Assembly (NCBI GenBank): GCA_913056425.1
Contig: CAJXLR010000011.1
Coordinates: 1 to 17,581, forward strand
Origin: an uncultured Bacteroidota bacterium
Lineage (GTDB): Bacteria > Bacteroidota > Bacteroidia > NS11-12g > UBA9320
Length of the DNA stretch: 17,581 nt
Direction: 5' to 3'
Shown here: in pieces, positions 1-8,604 of the stretch
Numbering within the stretch: the first letter of the stretch is position 1
Layout: every line of letters begins with the position of its first letter
Notes under the pieces: model-generated
What the model was told of the DNA's origin: nothing
The model's database searches: none
Seen by the model: the letters and a program-made list of their open reading frames with translations, nothing else
Translations under genes and position numbers: made by a program

Positions 1-1055
1 TCATTGACGACGGGAACATCATGCTTGAGGTTACCAAATCGATAGACGAGACGTCGTTCGAAACGGTTGTAAAATATGGTGGCCCAATCTCCTCGAAAAA
101 AGGATTCAACCTACCAAGCACAGAAATCAGCATGCCGAGTCTTACAGAGAAGGATTTGATTGATCTGGAGTTTGCGGTAAAGAATCAGTTTGATTGGATT
201 GGATTATCGTTTGTAAGACGCGGAAGAGATGTTACGGATTTGAAGGAGCGCATTGAGGCGCTAAATGGGACATCCCGAGTGATCGCTAAAATCGAAAAAC
301 CTCAAGCCATTCGCTACATCAAATCGATTGTTAAAAAAGCGGATGCCATCATGGTGGCACGTGGCGACCTAGGAGTGGAAATGCCGTTGGAACAAGTTCC
401 GATGCTGCAAAAAAAGATTGTTGAACGCTGTATGAATTTCTCCAAGCCTGTAATTATCGCAACTCAGATGATGGAGAGTATGATCTCGAATCCTCGTCCA
501 ACTCGAGCAGAAGCCAGCGATGTTGCAAACGCTGTTATGGATGGGGCTGATGCGGTAATGCTGAGTGCAGAAACATCTGTTGGGAAATACCCAATCGAAG
601 CAGTAAAAGCGGTCCAACGTATTGTCAAATCAACCGAAGAGGGATGGGATATTTACCACAAAGGGAAAAAACCAAGTAAGAGCTCGCCCACTTTCTTGTC
701 GGATCAGATTTGTTACTCAGCCGTTCAAATCAGTGAGCAGATAGAAGCGAAAGCTATTGTGTCGATGACGCAGTCTGGATATACTGCGTTTAAAATCGCG
801 AGCTATCGTCCGAAATGCGATGTCTTTATCTTCACATCTAACAAGTTCATATTTCGTTTGTTAAACCTAGTATGGAACGTTCGAGTATTCTATTACGATA
901 GAATGGAAAGTACCGACAAAACCATCTGGGACGTATTGCAAATTTTGAAGGATGGCGGATACGTAAAAACCGGTGACCTCGTAGTCCACACCGCGAGTAT
1001 GCCAATTCTATCGAAATCCAGAACGAACGCTTTGAAAATTAGTAGAGTGGAGTAA
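1..1055 (+). CDS. pyk: pyruvate kinase, 3' part (N-terminus outside window)
   Basis: This is the C-terminal ~350 residues of pyruvate kinase, the cytoplasmic glycolytic enzyme that makes ATP and pyruvate from phosphoenolpyruvate and ADP. The frame is already open at base 3 and reads IDDGNIMLEV, matching the family's conserved (V/I)DDG segment, so the ATG at 21 is internal. Roughly 125 N-terminal residues should lie upstream, given a usual length near 475. Counting from that ATG, the catalytic Lys lies in IAKIEKPQAI (K90, with metal-binding E92). The metal site ARGDLGVE is at 113-120 and IATQMMESM at 146-154. The C-terminal domain ends with GDLVVHTASMP and TNALKISRVE, as expected for the family. 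The stop is one base before the next start codon, which implies cotranscription with the DUF2480 gene. Identification is secure; only the 5' end is missing. Confidence 0.97.
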   Translation, partial: IDDGNIMLEVTKSIDETSFETVVKYGGPISSKKGFNLPSTEISMPSLTEKDLIDLEFAVKNQFDWIGLSFVRRGRDVTDLKERIEALNGTSRVIAKIEKPQAIRYIKSIVKKADAIMVARGDLGVEMPLEQVPMLQKKIVERCMNFSKPVIIATQMMESMISNPRPTRAEASDVANAVMDGADAVMLSAETSVGKYPIEAVKAVQRIVKSTEEGWDIYHKGKKPSKSSPTFLSDQICYSAVQISEQIEAKAIVSMTQSGYTAFKIASYRPKCDVFIFTSNKFIFRLLNLVWNVRVFYYDRMESTDKTIWDVLQILKDGGYVKTGDLVVHTASMPILSKSRTNALKISRVE

Positions 1056-1056
1056 C

Positions 1057-1563
1057 ATGGATGAAATTGTAAACAGAGTTGCGAATAGTCCGTTAAGGAC
1101 CATAGACCTTGAAGAGTTTTACGACGAGACCGAAATTGCAGAATTCGATATGAAAGAACACCTCTTTCAAGGTCTGATTCTTCGTGAGAAAGATTTCCGA
1201 GGTTTTATTAAGGAACATAATTGGGATGACTACCAAAACAAGCATGTAGCGCTGCACTGCAGTGCCGATGCCATTGTCCCAACTTGGGCATATATGCTGG
1301 TTTCCAGCAAGCTAAACGGTAAAGCTAAAACGATTCATTTTGGCAAGTCTGCTGATCTACAACAACGTTTGATGATAGACCGCTTGCACTCGATGGACCT
1401 GAGTAAATTCCAAGACAAACCCATTGTGATTAAAGGTTGCAGCAAGTTTGAGGTGCCCATTGGAGTTTATACCGAAGCGACAAAGTTGCTAACTCCAATA
1501 GTGAAAAGCATTATGTACGGTGAACCGTGCAGCACTGTACCGATATATAAAAAGCCACGATGA
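1057..1563 (+). CDS. DUF2480 family protein
   Basis: A 168-residue soluble protein of unknown function. I recognise it as DUF2480, a family found in Bacteroidota, from its opening EIVNRVANSPLRTIDLEEFY, the central LFQGLILREKDFR, and the end segment GEPCSTVPIYKK. No signal peptide or membrane segment is visible. Three cysteines sit in conserved-looking contexts: C68 (LHCSADAIVP), C128 (KGCSKFEVP) and C158 (EPCSTVP). A metal or redox role is possible but is only inference. The start is one base after the pyruvate kinase stop, and the stop overlaps the next start as ATGA, so the three genes probably form one translationally coupled operon. I cannot assign a biochemical activity. Confidence 0.85.
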   Translation: MDEIVNRVANSPLRTIDLEEFYDETEIAEFDMKEHLFQGLILREKDFRGFIKEHNWDDYQNKHVALHCSADAIVPTWAYMLVSSKLNGKAKTIHFGKSADLQQRLMIDRLHSMDLSKFQDKPIVIKGCSKFEVPIGVYTEATKLLTPIVKSIMYGEPCSTVPIYKKPR

Positions 1564-1946
1564 ACAAGCGAACTCTCATTGCCCTTGGCGCATTTCTCGC
1601 CGGCATCACGGTGATCATTGGCGCCTTTGGCGCTCATGGCCTCGAAGAATTCCTAACTAAAACCGGTAGAGCAGATACCTTCGAAACTGCTGTCAAGTAC
1701 CAAATGTATCACAGCATTGCACTTGTGCTGTGTGGTATTCTTTTATCGAAAAGTAACCACAGATTAGTCAGTGTCTCCGCTATATTGTTTCTGTGTGGAA
1801 TCGTTTTGTTCTCAGGCTCACTCTATCTCCTTATAGGCACTCAACAAACGGGCATTGGCATGGTTGCCCCCATCGGCGGATTGTCTTTTGTAGGTGGATG
1901 GATTGTACTTGCTTTCGCTGCTCTGCGCGACAAATCAGAGGCCTAA
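1560..1946 (+). CDS. DUF423 (YgdD-type) small inner-membrane protein
   Basis: A 128-residue hydrophobic protein of the DUF423 family, with about four membrane helices (roughly 7-26, 48-63, 72-93 and 104-121). Family hallmarks are GAFGAHGLE (21-29), the TAVKYQMYHSIAL stretch (43-55) and APIGGLSFVGGW (103-114). Its biochemical function is not established. The ATG overlaps the DUF2480 stop by four bases (ATGA), indicating coupled translation in the pyk operon. Its TAA stop at 1944-1946 overlaps the stop of the convergent tamB gene in the four bases CTAA, so the two transcripts must overlap at their 3' ends unless termination occurs inside a coding region. Confidence 0.88.
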   Translation: MNKRTLIALGAFLAGITVIIGAFGAHGLEEFLTKTGRADTFETAVKYQMYHSIALVLCGILLSKSNHRLVSVSAILFLCGIVLFSGSLYLLIGTQQTGIGMVAPIGGLSFVGGWIVLAFAALRDKSEA

Positions 1947-4900
1947 GGATTAGTAGAATTCTCCTCCACATCAACCTTTTTCTTTCTCAGACGGATTCGA
2001 TCAAACTGCTTTCGGAAATAGAAACCCAAACCGGTAGTGGTTACATTCGAGACATCTCCTAGCGTTGGATCGTTTGCTCTTTTCTGATATGCCTTTAGTT
2101 TCAAATTTCCCTCTTTGTTTAGTCGCCAAACCAAGTCCACTTTATACGGATCCTTCACTGCACTGGAGTTTGCGTTGTACTCAACTGCAAGCTCTAAACG
2201 TTCGTTCATAATTTTTCTTCGTGCCGATAAAATCAGTTCGGCGCGTTCTTGATCCGTAATTCCACTTCGAGTTTTGTAATCCACCCCCAGCTCCAAATTC
2301 TTGTCGTATTCAGAGATCCAGTTGTTTACTTGATTGGATAAAAACGTTCCAACACTCGAACTAACAATGTCTCGATAGTCATTCGGATTTGCGCCTTCAC
2401 CAAAATCAACCAAACCAAAATTCGCTGCAGGCGTAAATGAGCCAAACGTGAGAAGCGAGAATATTTGGCGATTCATTTCATCTTGATCGCGCTCAATTTT
2501 CTTCACCATGGTGGTAAACTCAGACAAACCTGTTCCCGTCGCATCAGGAAACTCCCAGTCGAACGTTAGATTTGGACTGAAAAGTTCACCGCTAACGTTA
2601 AGTAGTACATTGGTTTTCACTTGAGTGTTATATCGTTCGAGTTCGGTAGCCTCCACTGCGCCCATCAGCCAGTCCTTTGGATTAGCTCGATTCCGGGCAA
2701 CAGCTGCTTGAATATCCAAACGTGCGTTATAAGGGTCTCCGTTCCAAACTACCGCACCGCCCGGCTTCAACTCAAATTTCTCTGAAACCAATGTTGGAGA
2801 TGAGAATGGGTAAATACCTTGTTTGATTTCAAACCTTCCATACATATAGAAGTCTTCACCAGTTGCGTACTCCATTTTGATATTACCTACTCCACTGCCG
2901 GTTATTTTATCGTCTAAAACTTCGTCGAACAGTAGGACAAACTCCGCGACTTCCGTCAATGTAAAATCGAACTTCATGCGCATCTTTGCTTTTGAGGTCT
3001 CCTGCTCCTCCTCAACTTCCTCAGAATCGTCTACAGGTTTTTTAAATGTGATATAATCCACCATCGAGTTGTCCGTATCATCCACAACCGGGATTGTGAG
3101 CTTGGAACCCGGATTTGTACTTCCCTTTATGTCGATTAACAAATCATCAATAGGACCCACAAACGAGGCCTGTCCTGTTGCAAAACCGGTACCGTAGAAT
3201 ATTTCGTTGTCTTTCTTGGTAGTGTTCAGCACCATGATGTTTTTAGCATCTCGCACCTTCACATTTAAGACCATGTCTTCGAACATATCGTGCTTAATTT
3301 GACCAACAACCTCAGCCGTGTTCTTAAACTTATCCCGCACCTTCAATCCTCTAAAATCCAGCGAGGTATTCGATATGCCAATCGCGTCATTGATATAGTA
3401 TCGTGTATTTAGATAGTCGACAGTAAATCCTACATCCTTGGCGGTAACAACACCTTTAAAACGTGGTTTATCGAGACTGCCATTTAGAGATAGTCTACCA
3501 TCAACACTACCTTCAAACTTTGAAGCGACTCCTTCAAAAATGGCCTCTATTGGTTTCACCGCCGCATTGGTCGCTCTTATCTCCATATCTAAACGACCTT
3601 CAGGCGTGGTTAAATCAAACCAACCTTCCGCCGTAACATTTTGGAACAGTCCCTCTTGCACCTCTGCTGTGACAAACATCTTAAGCGGGTTATCGGTCGC
3701 TTGAGTGTTGATTTGAAAATTCCCTAACGTATCGCCATTGATAGCCAGCCGTGCTATCTTTAAGTCACCACGAACTACAGGTCGACTCAAAGCCTGAATT
3801 ACCTCAATCGATTGGTTCGCTACACCTCCAAGCTGAACATCGAAATTGGAGAGCAATGGATTAAAACTAGCTAAGTCGAGGTTTTCGGTCTGCACCACGG
3901 CTCGATCTTCTTTCTCCTCCCCTATTAGGCCTCGAATTGCAAGTCGTTGATCACCATTCTGAATAACTAAGTTCTTTAAATCAAGCTTTCCGTTCTTCCA
4001 AATTCCCCGGTTATTGTCTTCTATTACCCAACGCTCACCGTCCAAATACAGTGCGGATTCTTCTAACTGAAACTGGATGCTGTCTTGGTTAAATCTCAAA
4101 TTCCCAAATGAACGCAGCGCCATGATGTTCTCGATATCAGCAAAGTCGAACATAAACTCAACGTAGTTAGGCAAAATGGAGGTGTTGAGCACGAGGTCAC
4201 TGGTCATGTGTTTATCGCCGTCATATAACTCAAAAACATCTACACTCATATTTAGCAATTGGTGAGGCTGCTTTCGCACTACGGCACTATTCGACTTAAA
4301 TCTGTAATCCTGATAAGACACCTCATCAAAAGCCGTGAAGGAGTTCAAACTTTCTTCGTATGAATTGTATGCGACTTTGATAAGTCCATTCCCAAACTTC
4401 ATCGGATAACCGGTCCAATATTCTACCAAGTCATTCTCCGTTATCTCTAGCCTTAGGTTTGCGTTTATTGGGCTTGGTAATTCAACCTTATCGTAAAAGT
4501 CCGGGAACAAAACAGAGACAAAGTGATCCGATACAAGTTCTAGATCTTTCAGGCTATACCTACCATCCAGCTCACCCTTTATGTAATCCGATAACAAGGC
4601 AATCCGTCTTGTAGAATCCCCTACCTCCGAAATCACTTCAAGAGTATCGAGCTCAAGGACATCCCCGGCACGTTTAACATACAGATCTTTGACATGTGCC
4701 TCTCCAACGATGTTGTCGACATCATCTCCAACCATATCAATATCTATCTTCACCGAAACTCGGGTGTTCTCCGAATCTAGACCAAATGGCTTAAGGTTCA
4801 CTTTGCGCACATCAGCATAGAAATCGTACTTGGGCAATCGCTTGCTGAAATCAATTTTCCCATCAAACGAGAAATCAATATTCGAATCATTCAACCAGGC

Positions 4901-6361
4901 CTGTCCGTCAAATCGATTATCGGTGAACAAACCATTTGCATTGATATCCCGAATCAACACACCATTGTAACCGATGTAATCTATGTGGCTCTTAAATCGA
5001 GTCTCTAAGTTTTCAAAGGTTAAACCACTCCCCTCTTCCAGGTTAAACTGAAATGTGGTAACACCAATTGACGGCTCTCCGAGAAACTGCCCTGCATCGA
5101 AGTCTTTCGCGTTCAAAGTACCTGTGTAGTGGGCAACACTATCTTGAAGAAGCTTGAAATTGATGCGTGAGTCTAACTCTCCCAGAGCCGATTTTAAACT
5201 TCCATCCGCGGCAAAATCGGTATAGAAACCGGTTAGATGGCCTTTGAAGTCAATTTCTTGAAACTTATTCAACTTCTCGTTTAGCTCCAGATTTAAAATC
5301 TGACGAACGTCTTGAGGGCTCGAGTGCAGATGCTTCACACGTATATCTACAAATGACGATTGCCAATCCGGTAGTCCCTTGATGTCCATTCGGCCCTTCA
5401 ACTTGGTTTGTTTACCAGCTTGCAAATCCAGATCCCGAATCTTTAGTCTTGATACCGGTCCACTGCTTTTGGCCGAGACCACCACGTTGTTGTGGGCGTA
5501 ATCCGACAGATTGAAGGAGAAGTACTCCAAATCACGTACATCGACAACTGCTTCATCCAAGTCTACGGTCATATCGACACTATCCAGAAAGTGCTGGAAA
5601 GACTGATAACTATTGTAATCGAATCGGAGATATCGTTCAATCAATGAGTGCTCGGTTCGAAGCTGCATGTCGTCAAACTCCATGCCTAGACTGTGAATTT
5701 TGGTACGACTAACAAGGCGGTCCAGATTCAGACCATTCTTCTCTACCGTAGTTAATTCTTTAATCTTAAAATCGAGCGAATCGCCAATCAGGTAGAAGTC
5801 TTTGAACGACCCGTTGATATTGTAGAATGCAAAATCATTTTCATCAAACTTTCGATCAGTGGGCGGAGTGAAACCATCCATCTTGTACTCAAAACTCCCA
5901 TCTTTAAGTTCAAGTTGTTTAAACAGTATATTCCAAACACCGCCTCCGCCTCTGGAACTTAAATCACTCAGAAACTGAAAATTCATGACCGAATCACCTT
6001 CTCCTTGATGGAATCTCACTTTGGGTCGCTCTATGACGACTGGACCGAATACAACTTTTTGTTTAGACGACGAATAGGACAACGCTCGCGCTTCGAGACT
6101 ACCGACATAGAACATGGTGTCGCCAGCCCGATCATTCATCAATACGTTGTAAAGTCGTATTTCCCCATTCCATGAGACATGAACACCACCAACTGAGACC
6201 TCTGCATCAAGCTCTTCAGATAAGGACGAAGTAACTCGGCCAACCACTGCTTTTTGAACTGACGGAATGGAGATAATGATAGATGTCAAAATGAGCAAGG
6301 CAACCAGGATGAAAATCACCCTGAGGCCTATTTTTGCTATCTTTGACAAAACATTTTTCAA
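1943..6361 (-). CDS. tamB: TamB-like translocation and assembly module protein (DUF490)
   Basis: A 1472-residue envelope protein of the TamB/AsmA-like superfamily. One N-terminal membrane helix (about residues 12-32) anchors it in the inner membrane. The rest is a long beta-rich, repetitive body expected to form a periplasm-spanning groove. The C-terminal ~400 residues match the DUF490/TamB domain, including the stretch LGVDYKTRSGITDQERAEL and a final beta-signal-like segment GLGFYFRKQFDRI followed by a basic tail. TamB proteins are linked to outer-membrane protein assembly and phospholipid transport. Length fits the Bacteroidota family (~1500). The only workable start is TTG at 6361; no in-frame ATG lies between it and the upstream stop. 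An 11-codon upstream ORF ends in a TTGA overlap with this start. It is divergent from tsaD, an order I recall from other Flavobacteriia. Confidence 0.9.
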   Translation of the reverse strand: MKNVLSKIAKIGLRVIFILVALLILTSIIISIPSVQKAVVGRVTSSLSEELDAEVSVGGVHVSWNGEIRLYNVLMNDRAGDTMFYVGSLEARALSYSSSKQKVVFGPVVIERPKVRFHQGEGDSVMNFQFLSDLSSRGGGGVWNILFKQLELKDGSFEYKMDGFTPPTDRKFDENDFAFYNINGSFKDFYLIGDSLDFKIKELTTVEKNGLNLDRLVSRTKIHSLGMEFDDMQLRTEHSLIERYLRFDYNSYQSFQHFLDSVDMTVDLDEAVVDVRDLEYFSFNLSDYAHNNVVVSAKSSGPVSRLKIRDLDLQAGKQTKLKGRMDIKGLPDWQSSFVDIRVKHLHSSPQDVRQILNLELNEKLNKFQEIDFKGHLTGFYTDFAADGSLKSALGELDSRINFKLLQDSVAHYTGTLNAKDFDAGQFLGEPSIGVTTFQFNLEEGSGLTFENLETRFKSHIDYIGYNGVLIRDINANGLFTDNRFDGQAWLNDSNIDFSFDGKIDFSKRLPKYDFYADVRKVNLKPFGLDSENTRVSVKIDIDMVGDDVDNIVGEAHVKDLYVKRAGDVLELDTLEVISEVGDSTRRIALLSDYIKGELDGRYSLKDLELVSDHFVSVLFPDFYDKVELPSPINANLRLEITENDLVEYWTGYPMKFGNGLIKVAYNSYEESLNSFTAFDEVSYQDYRFKSNSAVVRKQPHQLLNMSVDVFELYDGDKHMTSDLVLNTSILPNYVEFMFDFADIENIMALRSFGNLRFNQDSIQFQLEESALYLDGERWVIEDNNRGIWKNGKLDLKNLVIQNGDQRLAIRGLIGEEKEDRAVVQTENLDLASFNPLLSNFDVQLGGVANQSIEVIQALSRPVVRGDLKIARLAINGDTLGNFQINTQATDNPLKMFVTAEVQEGLFQNVTAEGWFDLTTPEGRLDMEIRATNAAVKPIEAIFEGVASKFEGSVDGRLSLNGSLDKPRFKGVVTAKDVGFTVDYLNTRYYINDAIGISNTSLDFRGLKVRDKFKNTAEVVGQIKHDMFEDMVLNVKVRDAKNIMVLNTTKKDNEIFYGTGFATGQASFVGPIDDLLIDIKGSTNPGSKLTIPVVDDTDNSMVDYITFKKPVDDSEEVEEEQETSKAKMRMKFDFTLTEVAEFVLLFDEVLDDKITGSGVGNIKMEYATGEDFYMYGRFEIKQGIYPFSSPTLVSEKFELKPGGAVVWNGDPYNARLDIQAAVARNRANPKDWLMGAVEATELERYNTQVKTNVLLNVSGELFSPNLTFDWEFPDATGTGLSEFTTMVKKIERDQDEMNRQIFSLLTFGSFTPAANFGLVDFGEGANPNDYRDIVSSSVGTFLSNQVNNWISEYDKNLELGVDYKTRSGITDQERAELILSARRKIMNERLELAVEYNANSSAVKDPYKVDLVWRLNKEGNLKLKAYQKRANDPTLGDVSNVTTTGLGFYFRKQFDRIRLRKKKVDVEENSTNP
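6338..6345 (+). promoter_or_regulatory. weak candidate -7 element (TATCTTTG) for the tsaD operon
   Basis: TATCTTTG is a perfect match to the Bacteroidota -7 consensus TAnnTTTG, 67 bases before the tsaD GTG. It lies inside the first codons of the divergent tamB gene and has no TTG at the expected -33 spacing. It may be chance. Confidence 0.25.
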
Positions 6362-6390
6362 GAGTTCGAAGTTAGCGATTCTGCTATCAT
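6358..6390 (-). other. 10-residue upstream ORF overlapping the tamB TTG start
   Basis: Reading the minus strand, an ATG at 6390-6388 opens a frame encoding MIAESLTSNS. Its TGA (6360-6358) overlaps the tamB TTG start as TTGA. This is the geometry of translational coupling and could explain why tamB uses TTG. The peptide has no recognisable function, and an 11-codon ORF can easily arise by chance, so this is a candidate only. Confidence 0.3.
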
Positions 6391-6412
6391 TTCAGGTTAA
6401 TAGACACAAAAC

Positions 6413-7420
6413 GTGCCCCAAATAAAAGACACCAATATTCTTGCCATTGAGTCGAGCTGTGACGACACCGGAGCATCTGTGATGGTGAACGGGAAAATCG
6501 TTTCAAATGTTGTTGCCGGACAGGATGTCCATGAAGCATATGGTGGAGTGGTTCCTGAACTTGCCTCCAGAGCTCATCAGTCTCAAATTGTACCAGTTGT
6601 CGACAAAGCGCTCAAGGATGCGGGAGTAGCTAAACGTGATTTATCTGCCATAGCTTTCACACAAGGACCAGGTTTAATGGGTTCACTCATGGTTGGGGCA
6701 AGCTTCGCCAAGTCGCTTAGCTACGGATTAGATATCCCTTTGATTGCAGTAAATCACTTGGATGCTCATGTGATGGCTCCTTTTATTGAGCATAAAGACA
6801 TGAAATTCCCATTTCTCAGCTTGTTGGTGAGCGGAGGTCACACACAGATACTAAAGACTGTTGACCCTCAAACCACTGAAGTTTTGGGTGAAAGCAAAGA
6901 TGACGCGGCTGGTGAAGCGTTCGACAAAACTGCTAAGATGCTGGGGCTCCCCTATCCTGGAGGTCCGGTACTTGACAAGCTTGCTCAGACCGGAAATCCC
7001 AATGCATTTAAGTTCCCCGATTCTCGAGTTGGCGCACTTGATTTTAGCTTTTCAGGACTTAAAACTGCCGTGCTTTACTTTATCCGAGACCGTGTAAAGG
7101 AAGAACCTGATTTCGTGGAACAACATTTGAACGAAATCTGTGCATCAATTCAACACACCATTGTGTCTTATCTGATGAGAAAGTTAACAGCAGCGGTAAA
7201 CGAAACCGGTATAAACCGTGTTGCAATAACCGGAGGCGTCTCTGCCAACTCAGGCCTGCGCAAAGCAGTAGCCGCAAAGAATGATTGGGAAGTTTACATC
7301 CCATCGCTAGAATATTGCACAGACAACGCAGCCATGATTGCTCAAGCTGCTTATTTTAAATTCGAGGCGAAAGACTTTGCAGACTTGTCTGCTGTACCTT
7401 ATGCCCGAGCAATGAGATAG
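6413..7420 (+). CDS. tsaD: tRNA N6-threonylcarbamoyladenosine synthase subunit TsaD
   Basis: A 335-residue cytoplasmic ATPase-fold enzyme (ASKHA superfamily, Kae1/TsaD family). With TsaB and TsaE it transfers threonylcarbamoyl from threonylcarbamoyl-AMP to A37 of ANN-decoding tRNAs. Visible hallmarks in order are ILAIESSCDDTG (9-20), ELASRAHQ (49-56), metal-binding NHLDAH (H115, H119), LVSGGHTQI (138-146), GEAFDKTAKMLGLPYPGG (167-184), FSFSGLKTAV (211-220), ITGGVSANSGLR (272-283) and TDNAAMIA (303-310, with D304 as metal ligand). Length is normal. The start is GTG at 6413: an in-frame TAG sits four codons upstream and no ATG occurs before the conserved N-terminal motif. It heads a tight plus-strand operon and is divergent from tamB. 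Confidence 0.97.
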   Translation: MPQIKDTNILAIESSCDDTGASVMVNGKIVSNVVAGQDVHEAYGGVVPELASRAHQSQIVPVVDKALKDAGVAKRDLSAIAFTQGPGLMGSLMVGASFAKSLSYGLDIPLIAVNHLDAHVMAPFIEHKDMKFPFLSLLVSGGHTQILKTVDPQTTEVLGESKDDAAGEAFDKTAKMLGLPYPGGPVLDKLAQTGNPNAFKFPDSRVGALDFSFSGLKTAVLYFIRDRVKEEPDFVEQHLNEICASIQHTIVSYLMRKLTAAVNETGINRVAITGGVSANSGLRKAVAAKNDWEVYIPSLEYCTDNAAMIAQAAYFKFEAKDFADLSAVPYARAMR

Positions 7421-7421
7421 A

Positions 7422-8249
7422 ATGATAAAAACAAAATACATTTTCCTTTGGGTCTTAGTACTCGGCTTTAGCTCATTAGGATTTACACAAACGAGCGATA
7501 GTGCCCTATACCGCACCAACAATGTAAAAAGTGTTGAGACCTGGGTACGAATGGTTGGCTTTGAAAAATCAAACGACACGTGCCTTTCCTCTGTGAAAGA
7601 CGTGAATAAAAAAGGACAACCCACGTACATCAAAATGGACTATCACTGCCAAGGTTGGGACATCGTAAATGAAATCAAATACCAGTACAACGATAAGGGG
7701 CACCTTACCAAAATATTGACGGAACAAAATGAGCAAATCATTTCGAACTTAAACATGACAACCGATGAGTTTGGCCGAACCATTCGAGAGGAAAACACAT
7801 TCTTTGAGCCAAGCGCAACGGTGATTGTACAAAACAAATATTTTGGCCCCGTTGATAAGCCCGACTCTATGTTTACGGTGGAGATAAACAATGGCGACAC
7901 CTTATATTTAAGAACCGATTACACCTATGTAGACGGGCGACTCAAAAAGTCGCAAACTATGAATACCGTAGAAAACAAAGCCGTGAACATGGTATCGAAT
8001 CGGTATGATGAAAAAGGACGCTTGGTCCGCTCCGAATTCATTTACTTCCTTGGTTATGACAGCGATAACATTACACGTTTCGAATACAACGACAAAGACC
8101 AAATTGTTAAGACCAAGGATGAGCTAAACAACTTAGCGGCCGAGTTTTATTACGATGAAACAGGTCTGCCTGTGAAGGCTTTTTACTACAATAAATTTGG
8201 AGCGCTAGAGCGCGAAACGTGGTTTAGATACAAGTATTTTGATGAGTAA
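7422..8249 (+). CDS. secreted protein with short YD-like repeats
   Basis: A 275-residue protein of unknown function. Residues 1 to about 23 form a signal peptide (hydrophobic core, ending GFTQ), so it is exported to the periplasm or cell surface. The mature part contains degenerate repeats of the type Y-N/D-x-K/x-G-x-L-x-K/R: YNDKGHLTK (89-97), DEFGRTIRE (115-123), VDGRLKK (170-176), YDEKGRLVR (195-203), YNDKDQIVK (222-230) and YDETGLPVK (244-252). They resemble YD/RHS-type beta-hairpin repeats but are few and lack any toxin domain. There are two cysteines, C54 and C76. The ATG is one base after the tsaD stop and the gene's end overlaps crcB by eight bases, so it is embedded in the tsaD operon. 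I do not recognise a specific family. Confidence 0.75.
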   Translation: MIKTKYIFLWVLVLGFSSLGFTQTSDSALYRTNNVKSVETWVRMVGFEKSNDTCLSSVKDVNKKGQPTYIKMDYHCQGWDIVNEIKYQYNDKGHLTKILTEQNEQIISNLNMTTDEFGRTIREENTFFEPSATVIVQNKYFGPVDKPDSMFTVEINNGDTLYLRTDYTYVDGRLKKSQTMNTVENKAVNMVSNRYDEKGRLVRSEFIYFLGYDSDNITRFEYNDKDQIVKTKDELNNLAAEFYYDETGLPVKAFYYNKFGALERETWFRYKYFDE

Positions 8250-8601
8250 TTTACTCTATGTATTTCTTGGTGGCGGAATTGGAGCAGGTCTCCGATATCT
8301 CGTCTCATTGATGTATTCGAGCACCAGTGGTTTCCCTTGGGCGACAATCACTGTTAATTTAGTCGGCTGTTTTGCGATTGGTGTTTTCTGGCAAATAGCC
8401 GGACGAACTGAATGGATTCAGTCTCTATTGATTATAGGTGTATTGGGAGGGTTTACAACATTTTCCAGTTTCGGATTAGATGGTTACAAGCTTTTGCAAC
8501 AAGGGGCGTTTACTCAATTCGCATCCTATGTATTGATAAGTAATATCGTAGGTTTGTTTCTCGTTTATTTAGGAACACAACTTGGTAGTTCAATTCAGTA
8601 G
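8242..8601 (+). CDS. crcB: fluoride ion channel CrcB/Fluc
   Basis: A 119-residue membrane protein of the CrcB/Fluc family, dual-topology fluoride channels that let cytoplasmic fluoride escape. Four helices are evident (about 3-22, 34-52, 60-80 and 92-112). Family motifs are GGGIGAGLRY (10-19), the pore asparagine region PWATITVNLVGCF (N39) and GGFTTFSSFG (69-78), with the phenylalanine-box residues F74 and F77. I chose ATG at 8242; a TTG directly before it is less likely. The start overlaps the preceding gene's last codons by eight bases, consistent with operon membership. No separate leader is available for a fluoride riboswitch, so expression probably follows the tsaD operon. Confidence 0.95.
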   Translation: MSNLLYVFLGGGIGAGLRYLVSLMYSSTSGFPWATITVNLVGCFAIGVFWQIAGRTEWIQSLLIIGVLGGFTTFSSFGLDGYKLLQQGAFTQFASYVLISNIVGLFLVYLGTQLGSSIQ

Positions 8602-8604
8602 TTT

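Noticed and set aside
1793..2062. Plus-strand ORF across the DUF423/tamB junction
   Set aside because: It is out of frame inside DUF423 and antisense to the conserved tamB C-terminus, so it is a shadow ORF.
7307..7633. Antisense ORF of 108 codons across tsaD and the following gene
   Set aside because: It overlaps the conserved end of tsaD on the other strand and its translation has no family-like features.
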